From: Paucilactobacillus suebicus DSM 5007 = KCTC 3549
GTDB lineage: Bacteria; Bacillota; Bacilli; Lactobacillales; Lactobacillaceae
Assembly: GCF_001434475.1 (NCBI RefSeq)
Contig: NZ_AZGF01000003.1
Location: forward strand, 1 to 64,000
Length of the DNA stretch: 64,000 bases
Reading direction: 5' to 3'
Shown here piece after piece: positions 15,242 to 23,354 of this stretch; position 1 is the first letter of the stretch, and each line of letters opens with the position of its first letter. A program made the translations under genes and the position numbers. A model generated the notes under the pieces. The model was not told the DNA's origin and did not search any database. It saw only the letters and a list, made by a program, of their open reading frames with translations.

Positions 15242-16648
15242 TTAACCGATGCTACCTTCCATTTCGAAGCCAATTAATCTATTTAATTCAACTGCGTACT
15301 CCATGGGCAATTCTTTTGTGAAGGGTTCAATGAAGCTCATCACGATCATTTCAGTCGCTTTTGCCTCAGAAATACCACGGCTCATCAAATAATATAACTG
15401 TTCTTCTGAAATTTTTGAAACTTTAGCCTCGTGTTCCATGGCCACATCAGCGCACGAGATCTCGTTAAATGGAATTGTATCACTGGTAGACTGATCATCC
15501 ATGATAATGGTGTCACATTCCACATGAGCAAATGATCCTTCTGAATGCTTGTTAAACCGAACTTTGCCACGGTAGTCTACTGCACCGCCATCTTTAGAAA
15601 TCGATTTTGAGATTACTGACGATGAGGTGTTTTTAGCATTGTGAATCATCTGTCCACCAGTGTCCGAATCAATATTTCGGCCGGCGACGGCAATTGACAG
15701 CATGGTGCCACGAGCGCCCTCACCGTTTAAGTAAACAGATGGATATTTCATGGTCACTTTTGAACCTAAATTACCATCCACCCATTCCATCACAGCATTA
15801 TCGAGTGCTTGGGCCCGTTTAGTCTCCAAACTGTAAACGTTGTTTGACCAATTTTGAATTGTCGTATACCGGCAATATGCGTTTGGCAACACGTTAACTT
15901 CCACAACTGCAGCGTGTAAATTATCTTGATTGTAGATTGAAGCACTACATCCCTCAACGTATTCAACGTGGGCACCTTCATCAACGATGATCAACGTTCT
16001 TTCAAACTGGCCTGATCCTTCGGTGTTCATGCGGTAGTACGATTGCAGTGGCATTGATAACGTGACACCTTTTGGAACATAGATAAATGTGCCACCTGAC
16101 CAAACTGCCGCATTCAGTGCTGCAAACTTGTTATTAATAGGTTTAATAAGTTGACCAAACCATTTCTTAAATAATGCTGGATGTTCTTGTAATGCTGAAT
16201 CGATGTCTGAAAATATTACACCTTGTTTGTCAAAGCTTTCTTTCATGTGGTGATAAACGACTTGTGATTCATACTGTACGGCCGACCCCATTAAGAATTC
16301 CCGTTATGCTTCCGGTATGCCAATCTTGTCAAAAGTATCTCTCACATCTGTTGGCACTTCATTCCAGCTATCATGGGTTTCATTAGTATATTTTTGATAA
16401 TATTTCATATTTTTTAAATCTAACCCACTTAAATCAGGTCCAAATGAAGGAAACGGCATTTTTTCGTAAACATGAAATGCTTGTAATCTGTAATTTAACA
16501 TCCATTCTGGTTCACTTTTATCCCGCGAGATTTGGCGGACAACGTCCTCTGTTAATCCTTCATTTGTCGAAAATATTGGATCCACATCATCGTGAAAACC
16601 AAATTCGTAGCCAGCATTGTTGGCTAAAATATCTTCTAGTTTATCCAT
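15242..16648 (-). pseudogene. sufB: SufB Fe-S assembly protein, interrupted by an in-frame stop
   Basis: SufB is the scaffold subunit of the SufBCD complex that builds Fe-S clusters. Reading from ATG 16648 (AAGGA nine bases before it) gives 114 residues ending DTFDKIGIPEA, then a TAA at 16306-16304. The same frame continues without any shift as [20 protein letters not shown] for another 353 codons to 15242. The second part has the family segments [13 protein letters not shown] and [19 protein letters not shown]. Known SufB proteins have Glu or a similar residue where the stop is. The combined length of about 468 residues is normal. No sufC, sufD, sufS or sufU is near, although these normally form one operon. 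It is either a recent nonsense mutant, a read-through gene or a sequence error. Confidence 0.9.
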
Positions 16649-16703
16649 AAACTCATTTCCTTACTATGTATTTATTTTGTTGTTCTATGTGGTGAAAATA
16701 CAA

Positions 16704-17010
16704 AATCTACCCTCCTTAATCTAATTAAAACTAGATTATAAACCAATCCAGCAACATTACATAGTGTTAGAATAAATAATTTATATATTTTTGTATATAA
16801 AGATTAACGATGCTTTTGTTGCTGTGAAATGAAAAACACCTGTTCTAATAGACTGAGATCATCCACATGATTTTATATTTTAATTATGATACCTCACTAG
16901 TACACAATCTAAAAATTTCAACAAATATTTTTATAGAAGTAATCTAAAATTTTTTAAATATTTTAGAATTAAGCCTTCTAATTGCTGATATATTAACAAT
17001 AATCTAAAAC
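16704..17010. repeat. AATCTA(AAA) repeat cluster between sufB and the acyl-CoA dehydrogenase gene
   Basis: The 483-base gap 16649-17131 has no gene. It holds AATCTAAAA at 16906, 16941 and 17001, AATCTA at 16704 and 16718, an inverted TAGATT at 16732, and an inverted TTTTAGAATT at 16961. The pair 16718/16732 and the pair 16941/16961 form imperfect palindromes. They look like binding sites of one regulator acting on the divergent sufB and acyl-CoA dehydrogenase genes. The region is otherwise very AT-rich. Confidence 0.45.
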
Positions 17011-17056
17011 CTTAACTTTAGTAACATACATATTTGGGCAAAATATAGTGTAGATA

Positions 17057-17085
17057 TTGACTTATATAAAATTGGAATATACAAT
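17057..17085 (+). promoter_or_regulatory. promoter of the acyl-CoA dehydrogenase-etfBA operon
   Basis: TTGACT and TACAAT are spaced by exactly 17 bases. Transcription would start near 17092, about 40 bases before the first ATG, which has GAGGGGTGA as ribosome site. The AATCTAAAA repeats lie just upstream. Confidence 0.8.
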
Positions 17086-17131
17086 GTCTGTGAGAGATTG
17101 TGAATTATATAACTATGAGGGGTGATAAAAG

Positions 17132-18253
17132 ATGGAACAACAAAATATAATGGCTGCTGGAATGTTGCATAGGATGATTCGTGAATTTACTGACAATGAG
17201 TTAGCCCCACTGGATATGCAGATCGATGCACAAGGAGATTATCCAGATGGATTATTTGATAAGGTTGTCAATAACGGCTTGCTAGCAATCACACTTCCTA
17301 AGGATTACGGTGGTGCTGCTTTTGATTACGAGACTGCAGCTAAAGCACTTCATATCATGGCAATTGGGAATGCCAGTATGGCAGTCACACTGGAAGGTCA
17401 CTTTAAGACGTTGGAACAAATTTTAAAGTACGGTGATCAACGATTAAAAGATGCTTATTTGCCAAGTGCTACTCATCGAATTTTCGCCTTTTCTCAGACA
17501 GAGTCATCTGGCGGTTCTAATCCTAAAGGAATTTCTACCCGTGCCACTCGTCAGGGAGATGACTGGATTATTACGGGTGATAAAATCATGATCACTAATG
17601 GCGGACTAGCCCAAGTATATTGCGTTTTAGCAAAAACCGATGATGATCAAATGGGCGTCTTTTTGGTTGACCAAGATATGCCCGGATTTTCTTTTGGTAA
17701 ACGCGAAGACTTTATTGGTTTGCGTGGTACACCGGTTGGTGAAATTGTGATGGATCATATTAAGGTTCCTAGTTACCACCTGCTGGGCAAAGTTGGTCAA
17801 GGCCTGGAAATTGGCAACAATGCTCATGATGATGCACGAATTTTAATGGGTGCAGTTTTGACAGGTATTATGGAACACGAGTTGCAGATTGCGGTTGATT
17901 ACAGTAAGCAACGTAAAGCATTAGATACCCCACTATATGAATTGCAATCAATTCAAGAAAAGATCGCAGAGATTGCCATTGCCCGTCAAAACACTGAATT
18001 ACTCTACCAGCATGGTGCCCAATTGAAGCTTGCACATCAGTCATATGCTCAAGTGGCAGCGATGACTAAATCGTATGGTAGTCGTGCGGCTGTTCGTTCC
18101 GGCGATATGGCACTACAAGTGCTAGCGGGATATGGATACAGTCGTGAATATCCTATTGAGCACTTGATTCGCGATGCACGCGCAATGGAAATTGCCGAAG
18201 GTACTGTTGAGCGAATGAACGGTGAAATCACACTGAAGCAGATTAATCGTTAG
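17132..18253 (+). CDS. acyl-CoA dehydrogenase
   Basis: This is a flavoprotein of 373 residues that oxidises an acyl-CoA to the 2-enoyl-CoA, or runs in reverse, with electrons passed to ETF. Family segments are FSQTESSGGSNPKGISTRAT (FAD/substrate loop), GDKIMITNGGLAQVYCVLAK, GLRGTPVGEIVMDHIKVP and GYGYSREYPIEHLIRDARAM. IAEGTVERMN follows, where the glutamate of EGT is in the usual catalytic place. It heads an operon with etfB and etfA (11 bases to the etfB ATG). No thiolase, enoyl-CoA hydratase or acyl-CoA ligase is nearby, so the substrate is unknown. Complete acyl-CoA dehydrogenase/ETF sets are unusual in lactobacilli. Confidence 0.95.
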   Translation: MEQQNIMAAGMLHRMIREFTDNELAPLDMQIDAQGDYPDGLFDKVVNNGLLAITLPKDYGGAAFDYETAAKALHIMAIGNASMAVTLEGHFKTLEQILKYGDQRLKDAYLPSATHRIFAFSQTESSGGSNPKGISTRATRQGDDWIITGDKIMITNGGLAQVYCVLAKTDDDQMGVFLVDQDMPGFSFGKREDFIGLRGTPVGEIVMDHIKVPSYHLLGKVGQGLEIGNNAHDDARILMGAVLTGIMEHELQIAVDYSKQRKALDTPLYELQSIQEKIAEIAIARQNTELLYQHGAQLKLAHQSYAQVAAMTKSYGSRAAVRSGDMALQVLAGYGYSREYPIEHLIRDARAMEIAEGTVERMNGEITLKQINR

Positions 18254-18264
18254 GAGTGAGTCGG

Positions 18265-19041
18265 ATGAAAATTGTTGTATGTATCAAGCAAGTACCAAAA
18301 AGTGATTCGGTAAAAATTGATCCCAAGACCAATAATATGATTCGAGATAACGTTGAAGGTGTAATTAACCCATTTGATAAAAATGCAATTGAAGCTGCCT
18401 TGACGATTAGAGACCAACTTGGTGGTGAAGTAATCATTCTAAGTATGGGTCCTGATAGTTATATGAGTTCCTTGCGTGATGGCCTTGCAATGGGAGCTGA
18501 TCGAGCCGTCTTGTTGAGTTCCCGTGCGTTTGGTGGCGCAGATACTCTCGCAACCGGCTATACAATCAGTCAGGCACTGAAAAAAATTGGTGATGTTGAT
18601 TTAGTTTTGTTTGGTCGCCAGTCTGTGGACGCGGATACCGGTCAAGTTGGGCCAATCGTGGCACAATATCTTGATGTTCCTCAAATTACCTTTGTTGAAC
18701 AGTTGCGGATGATTGACCAGCATACTTTGATTGGTCAACGATTATTAGATGGTTCAACCCAACAAGTCCAGGTGACATTACCGGCAGTTGTAACTGTCCG
18801 TGCCGAACTAAATACACCACGATATGAGACGCCAGTTAATATTCAGTCCAGTTTTGAAAAAAATGTTGATGTATGGGACGAACATGACATTGATTTAGAC
18901 AAGAGTCGCATTGGCCAAGCTGGTTCTCCGACGGTTGTCAAAAGAGTTTTTGCGCCTGACAAAAAAGGACGGCAGACAAAGACTTTGAATGGTAATGCCA
19001 AAAAAGCGGTGCAAGAATTGCTGGGACAGATTAACAATTAA
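18265..19041 (+). CDS. etfB: electron transfer flavoprotein subunit beta
   Basis: EtfB (258 residues) pairs with EtfA to carry electrons from acyl-CoA dehydrogenase. It starts MKIVVCIKQVPKSDSVKIDP and contains NPFDKNAIEAALTI, SMGPDSYMSSLRDGLAMGAD and the signature VDADTGQVGPIVAQYLD. The ATG at 18265 is used because TAGGAG lies eight bases before it; a GTG at 18256 is in frame but too close to the ribosome site. It lies between the acyl-CoA dehydrogenase gene and etfA in one operon. Whether the complex does electron bifurcation cannot be decided here. Confidence 0.95.
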   Translation: MKIVVCIKQVPKSDSVKIDPKTNNMIRDNVEGVINPFDKNAIEAALTIRDQLGGEVIILSMGPDSYMSSLRDGLAMGADRAVLLSSRAFGGADTLATGYTISQALKKIGDVDLVLFGRQSVDADTGQVGPIVAQYLDVPQITFVEQLRMIDQHTLIGQRLLDGSTQQVQVTLPAVVTVRAELNTPRYETPVNIQSSFEKNVDVWDEHDIDLDKSRIGQAGSPTVVKRVFAPDKKGRQTKTLNGNAKKAVQELLGQINN

Positions 19042-19052
19042 GGGGTGATAAC

Positions 19053-20015
19053 ATGACACAAACAGAAATTTGGGTATACGTTCAGACCAATCAAACATCA
19101 GTTGAACCAACCAGCCTTCAGTTAATTACCAAGGCTAAAGAAATTGCAGTTAATCAACGGGTAGTCGCAGTGATGCCAACTGTTGTTTCTGAAAAACTAA
19201 TTAATGAAGTCCAGGAGTATGGTCCTGATAAAATTATTACCCTTGAAGATGATCGGTTTAAAACAGCTACTGACACTGAAATTGCTGATGTATTGTATCA
19301 AGTAGTTAGTACCAGAAAACCGAATAGTCTTTTAATTCCTGCAACAGTGATTGGTAGATCAGTTGCACCACGCCTACAAGCAATGTTACAAACTGGATTA
19401 ACGGCTGACTGTCTAGACGTTTATTTTGATGGTGATACGCTAGTTCAAGTAAAGCCCACGTATGGTGATGACATTATGTGCGAAATTACATGCCCTGATC
19501 ATCAACCACAAATGGCGACTGTCCGCCCTAACGTTTTCAAAGCAGTTAAACAAAATAATGACACGACAATTGAGAAAGCTGATTTTGAATTTCATCCTGA
19601 AACTCAAGTGAAGGCAAGTACACCTCAGTCAATTATTAGCAGTGCCGCCAACATTGGGGATGCTAATGTGGTCGTTGCTCTCGGCCGTGGAGCTAGTAGT
19701 CCAGCCATCATTGAAAAAGCCCGTAAACTAGCGGCTAAGCTTGGTGGCATGGTTGGCGTGTCTCGACCATTAACTGACAGTGATGAATTTGGTCACGAAA
19801 GCCAAATTGGTCAAAGTGGCCAGTCAATTGCGCCTGACCTGCTGATTAATTTTGGCATTTCAGGAGCTGTACAGTACCTGGTCGGTATTGAGAATGCTAA
19901 GACAATCGTTTCAGTCAATACTGATCCAGATGCTCCAATTTTGGCAGCATCTGATTACGCATTTGTCGGAGATGCAAATGATTTTATGGATAATTTACTG
20001 GAACAAGTAAGATAA
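19053..20015 (+). CDS. etfA: electron transfer flavoprotein subunit alpha
   Basis: EtfA (320 residues) binds the FAD of the ETF heterodimer. The N-terminal domain is followed by the FAD-binding C-terminal domain. In that domain VVALGRGASSPAIIEKARKL, VGVSRPLTDSDEFGHESQIG and ISGAVQYLVGIENAKTIVSV match the family (signature with the usual Q-S/T-G loop as QIGQSGQSIAPDL). It follows etfB by 11 bases with GGGGTGA as ribosome site and ends the operon. Neither ETF-quinone oxidoreductase nor a quinone pathway is visible in the window, so the electron donor or acceptor is open. Confidence 0.95.
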   Translation: MTQTEIWVYVQTNQTSVEPTSLQLITKAKEIAVNQRVVAVMPTVVSEKLINEVQEYGPDKIITLEDDRFKTATDTEIADVLYQVVSTRKPNSLLIPATVIGRSVAPRLQAMLQTGLTADCLDVYFDGDTLVQVKPTYGDDIMCEITCPDHQPQMATVRPNVFKAVKQNNDTTIEKADFEFHPETQVKASTPQSIISSAANIGDANVVVALGRGASSPAIIEKARKLAAKLGGMVGVSRPLTDSDEFGHESQIGQSGQSIAPDLLINFGISGAVQYLVGIENAKTIVSVNTDPDAPILAASDYAFVGDANDFMDNLLEQVR

Positions 20016-20022
20016 AAATACT

Positions 20023-20066
20023 AAAAAATAGACGCATTACCTTAGATTTGAGGTAATGCGTCTATT
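20023..20066 (-). terminator. terminator between etfA and ilvD
   Basis: A perfect 16-bp stem (20027-20042 with 20051-20066) has an A-run at its left side, giving a U-run for the minus-strand ilvD transcript. It probably also stops the etfA transcript from the other side, though the T-run there is missing. Confidence 0.85.
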
Positions 20067-20083
20067 AGTATGCAGTATAAAAA

Positions 20084-21778
20084 TTAATCTTTTTTCCAAA
20101 AGTCCGTTGTGGCACCTTCAGATGAACTTGATACAAGGTGTGCATACTTACCTAATACACCACGCGAATACAATGGTGGAATTTTGGTTTCTTTGCGTCG
20201 TTTGGCCATTTCTTCGTCTGATACTTTCATGGTGATTTCACGAGTATCTTGATCGATCACGACAGTATCTCCGGTGTGAAGGTAGGCAATTGGACCAGCG
20301 TCCTGTGCTTCTGGTGCAATATGGCCAACCACGAATCCGTGTGAACCACCAGAGAAACGTCCATCCGTCAGTAGAGCAACGGTTTCACCCTGCCCTTTAC
20401 CAACCAAAATACCAGAAAGCGACAACATTTCCGGCATGCCAGGGCCGCCTTTCGGGCCAACAAATCTAACGACAACAACATCGCCATCTACAATTTCATC
20501 AGCCATAGCGGCATCAATCGCATCTTCTTCGTTATCAAAAACCTTGGCTGGACCTTCATGGCGTCGCGCCTTCAGACCGGCTACCTTAATTACGGCACCA
20601 TCGGGAGCAAGATTACCGTGAAGAATAATTAATGGACCATCTTTTCGCTTAGGATGTTCAAGTGGCATAATGACTTTCTGACCTTCTTTAAGCGATGGAG
20701 CATCTTTTAAATTCTCGGCCAGTGTTTTACCAGTTACAGTCATGCAATCACCATGTAGGTAACCATTTTCGTATAGATATTTCATGACGGCTTGAACACC
20801 ACCAACACTGTATAAATCACGGAATACGTACTTACCGCTTGGCTTTAAATCAGCTAAATGAGGGACTTTTTTCTGGAATGTATTGAAGTCGTCAATTGTT
20901 AACTCCACGTTTGCGGCATGGGCAATTGCCAACAGATGAAGAACAGCATTAGTTGATCCACCCAATGCCATGACCACCGTAATTGCATTTTCAAATGCAT
21001 CACGCGTCATGATGTCCTTTGGATAAATTCCCTTTTTTAGGAGGTTGATAACAGCCTCTCCGGCCTATTCAACATCTTTTTTCTTTTCTTCAGTCGTGGC
21101 TGGATGAGATGCTGATCCTGGTAGACTCATCCCCATGGCCTCAATTGCTGAAGCCATAGTGTTGGCTGTGTACATACCACCGCAACCACCGGGTCCTGGG
21201 CATGCATTACACTCAATGCGGTTAACTTCTTCTGATGAAATATCACCATGATTCCATTGACCAACGGCTTCAAAAATTGAAATTAAATCAATATCTTTTC
21301 CATCTAAATTGCCGGGATCAATGGTGCCACCGTAGACAAAAATAGCCGGAATTTCAGTGTTAGCAATCGCAATCATTGATCCAGGCATGTTTTTGTCGCA
21401 ACCGCCGACTGCCACAAATGCATCGCAATTATGACCACTCATCGCTGCTTCAACTGAATCGGCGATAATATCGCGAGATGGTAACGAGAAACTCATCCCT
21501 CTGGTTCCCATTGAAACCCCATCTGAAACAGTGATCGTGCCAAATTGGACCGGCCAACCACCTGCGGTAATTACCCCCTTCTTTGCTAATTTACCTAAAC
21601 CTTCTAGATGCATATTACAGGGAGTATTTTCTGCCCATGTACTAATAACACCAACGATCGGTTTCTTAAAGTCTTCGTCTTTCATACCGGTGGCGCGTAA
21701 TAAGGCACGGTTGGGTGCTTTAACCATTCCATCATAGACGTGACTGCGAATCCGAAGGTCTTTTTCTTCATTCGCCAT
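20084..21778 (-). pseudogene. ilvD: dihydroxy-acid dehydratase IlvD, interrupted by an in-frame stop
   Basis: IlvD is the Fe-S enzyme that dehydrates dihydroxy acids in valine, leucine and isoleucine synthesis. From ATG 21778 (AAGGAG eight bases before it) the frame runs 237 residues to [10 protein letters not shown] and a TAG at 21067-21065. It then continues in the same frame as [20 protein letters not shown] to the normal end at 20084. Cluster and active-site text is intact: [53 protein letters not shown] and [12 protein letters not shown]. The total of about 564 codons is normal. No other ilv or leu genes are near. It is a recent nonsense mutant, unless the stop is a sequence error. Confidence 0.92.
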
Positions 21779-21955
21779 ATGTATTTCTCCTTCCGAAACC
21801 ACAAACTAACTACCTTGTTGGTTTCTAATCGTATTTTAACATAGAAAGCTTTGTATATAGATGGATTATAAGTAAATTAAATAAAAAACTTGAAAGTTAA
21901 AGCATTTAATGTAAAAATACAACTACTTTAGTAATTTTTGAAGGAGGTCAAAACA

Positions 21956-22297
21956 ATGCGTGATGACATTAAGATCAATGATAAAGCGGAGCCTATTGAA
22001 GAATCATTACTAGATGTGTTAGAAACAGTTATGGATCCAGAAATAGAATTAGATATTTATAATTTAGGATTGATTTATGAGATTAACTTAGAAAATAATG
22101 GCAATTTACATATTATTATGACTTTTACCGGAATGGATTGTACCTGCATCGGATCAGTATCCAATGATTTGAAAACCAAACTACCAAAATTAAATGAAAT
22201 TAACGATGTTTCTGTAGATATTGTTTGGTCGCCTGCTTGGAACATGACCAGAATTAGTAGAATTGGTCGTATGACATTGGGAATCAGCCCTCGCTGA
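21956..22297 (+). CDS. DUF59/MIP18 family protein (SufT/PaaD-like)
   Basis: This is a small cytoplasmic protein (113 residues) of the family that helps Fe-S cluster assembly or insertion. The diagnostic segment is VMDPEIELDIYNLGLIYEI, then the strand LHIIMTFTGMDCTCIGSV, and WSPAWNMTRIS near the C-terminal end. The ATG at 21956 is set by GAAGGAGG eight bases upstream. It is divergent from ilvD, an Fe-S enzyme, and lies 6 kb from sufB. This agrees with a role in Fe-S metabolism, but the link is inferred. The two nearby cysteines in DCTC are a possible metal site. Confidence 0.88.
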   Translation: MRDDIKINDKAEPIEESLLDVLETVMDPEIELDIYNLGLIYEINLENNGNLHIIMTFTGMDCTCIGSVSNDLKTKLPKLNEINDVSVDIVWSPAWNMTRISRIGRMTLGISPR

Positions 22298-22351
22298 TGT
22301 TACAATAAATACATATTTTAAATTCATTTATTAGGAGAAGTGATAGTTTTG

Positions 22352-22705
22352 ATGCTGAATCTTGCAAGAATTTATGATGAAAATCAGCCTGATGGTTACA
22401 GGGTACTTGTTGATAGAATTTGGCCACGAGGGATGAGTAAAGTTCGCGCTAAACTAGATCTTTGGGAGAAGAATGTGGCCCCATCAACGGAACTACGCAA
22501 ATGGTTCGGTCATGATCCTCAAAAGTTTGCTGAATTTAAAGAACGCTATACTGCAGAATTAAATGCAAGTGGTGCTGCATCGGCATTATTTGATAAAATT
22601 AAAGATCAGCCCAATGTATTACTGCTGTACGCGGCAAAAGATGTAGAAAATAATAATGCGGTTGTACTACAAGAAATATTGAACGGAATGAATAAAAATA
22701 AGTAA
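22352..22705 (+). CDS. DUF488 family protein
   Basis: A protein of about 117 residues, recognised by YRVLVDRIWPRGMSKVRAKLDLWEKNVAPS and FGHDPQKFAEFKERY, both typical of DUF488. The function of the family is not established. There is no signal peptide and no cysteine, and the protein is cytoplasmic. The start is uncertain among GTG 22340, TTG 22349 and ATG 22352, because AGGAGAAG lies at 22333-22340; I use the ATG. It is 54 bases after the DUF59 gene on the same strand, so the two may be co-transcribed. A terminator follows at once. Confidence 0.88.
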   Translation: MLNLARIYDENQPDGYRVLVDRIWPRGMSKVRAKLDLWEKNVAPSTELRKWFGHDPQKFAEFKERYTAELNASGAASALFDKIKDQPNVLLLYAAKDVENNNAVVLQEILNGMNKNK

Positions 22706-22748
22706 AGCTACAATACAGTGTGGACCTGTAAGGAGCTTTACTTTTCTT
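22702..22748 (+). terminator. terminator after the DUF488 gene
   Basis: GTAAAGCT (22702-22709) pairs with AGCTTTAC (22734-22741), and an inner TACAG/CTGTA stem lies in the loop. A T-rich run follows. The stop codon is inside the left arm. Confidence 0.75.
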
Positions 22749-22760
22749 TTGACTAATATT

Positions 22761-23306
22761 TTATCCAAACATAGTTTTTATATTTTTATTTTTAACATTA
22801 TTGTCCAAACGACAAACTATACCAAGAAATAAATCGTCGTTTTTTAAAAAGTCGATAATCTGAGTTGCTACAGTAGATTGCAATAGTTTAATTTCTTCGA
22901 AAGCTTTTTTCTGCGAAATAATATTACACATAATACCCTCACTATTGTCAGTGGGGATTTTTTCCTGTGCGTCCAATTTACTGGAATCTCTAATAACATA
23001 AATAACGCCATATTTATCAGTACAAAGATAATAATATTTCTTTTTTTTGTTATCAAAAATCGTATCCGTTGAATTCATTCTCTTGAAATCTGTATTGAGT
23101 ATACGTCGTACTTCTTTCAATTTATTTTGTAACGATGTGTACTCACCACAGGTTTCACATTTAGATGTATCTGAGCCAATTATGTGATCGCTATGGTTAA
23201 TGTCATGGTCATTATTGAGGTCTATACTTTGTGCTAACATCAACCCTCGATAGTGCTTTAACTCAAATTTCATTTCATTATTGTTGTCATTTTTTAAAAA
23301 ATTCAA
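22761..23306 (-). CDS. hypothetical protein with a CxxC motif, 181 residues
   Basis: I do not recognise a family. The sequence is AT-rich, Asn/Lys-rich and soluble. It has CETCGEYTSLQNKLKEVRRI at about residue 50, which could bind a metal or be redox-active, then a strand-rich middle (KKYYYLCTDKYGVIYVIRDS) and a basic end. It lies 48 bases after asnB on the same strand and would be the last gene of the GT-C/asnB group. Base composition matches the AT-rich envelope island rather than the housekeeping flanks. The start is not firmly fixed, because an upstream ATG and an internal ATG (NNNEMKFELKHYRG) both fit. Confidence 0.6.
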   Translation of the reverse strand: MNFLKNDNNNEMKFELKHYRGLMLAQSIDLNNDHDINHSDHIIGSDTSKCETCGEYTSLQNKLKEVRRILNTDFKRMNSTDTIFDNKKKKYYYLCTDKYGVIYVIRDSSKLDAQEKIPTDNSEGIMCNIISQKKAFEEIKLLQSTVATQIIDFLKNDDLFLGIVCRLDNNVKNKNIKTMFG

Positions 23307-23354
23307 TTTATCAGACTCCTATCCAAAATAATTGAATTGGTTACTCATTTCTTG

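Noticed and set aside
16304-16306. Selenocysteine or pyrrolysine recoding as explanation of the sufB stop
   Set aside because: Selenocysteine needs TGA, and the stops here are TAA, TAG and TAA. Pyrrolysine uses TAG, which could only apply to ilvD, and no pyl genes are seen.
16660-16725. Short leader peptide before sufB (TTG start after AAGGAGGG)
   Set aside because: It has only 16 codons, with a good ribosome site but no known parallel and no codon bias; it may be chance in AT-rich DNA.
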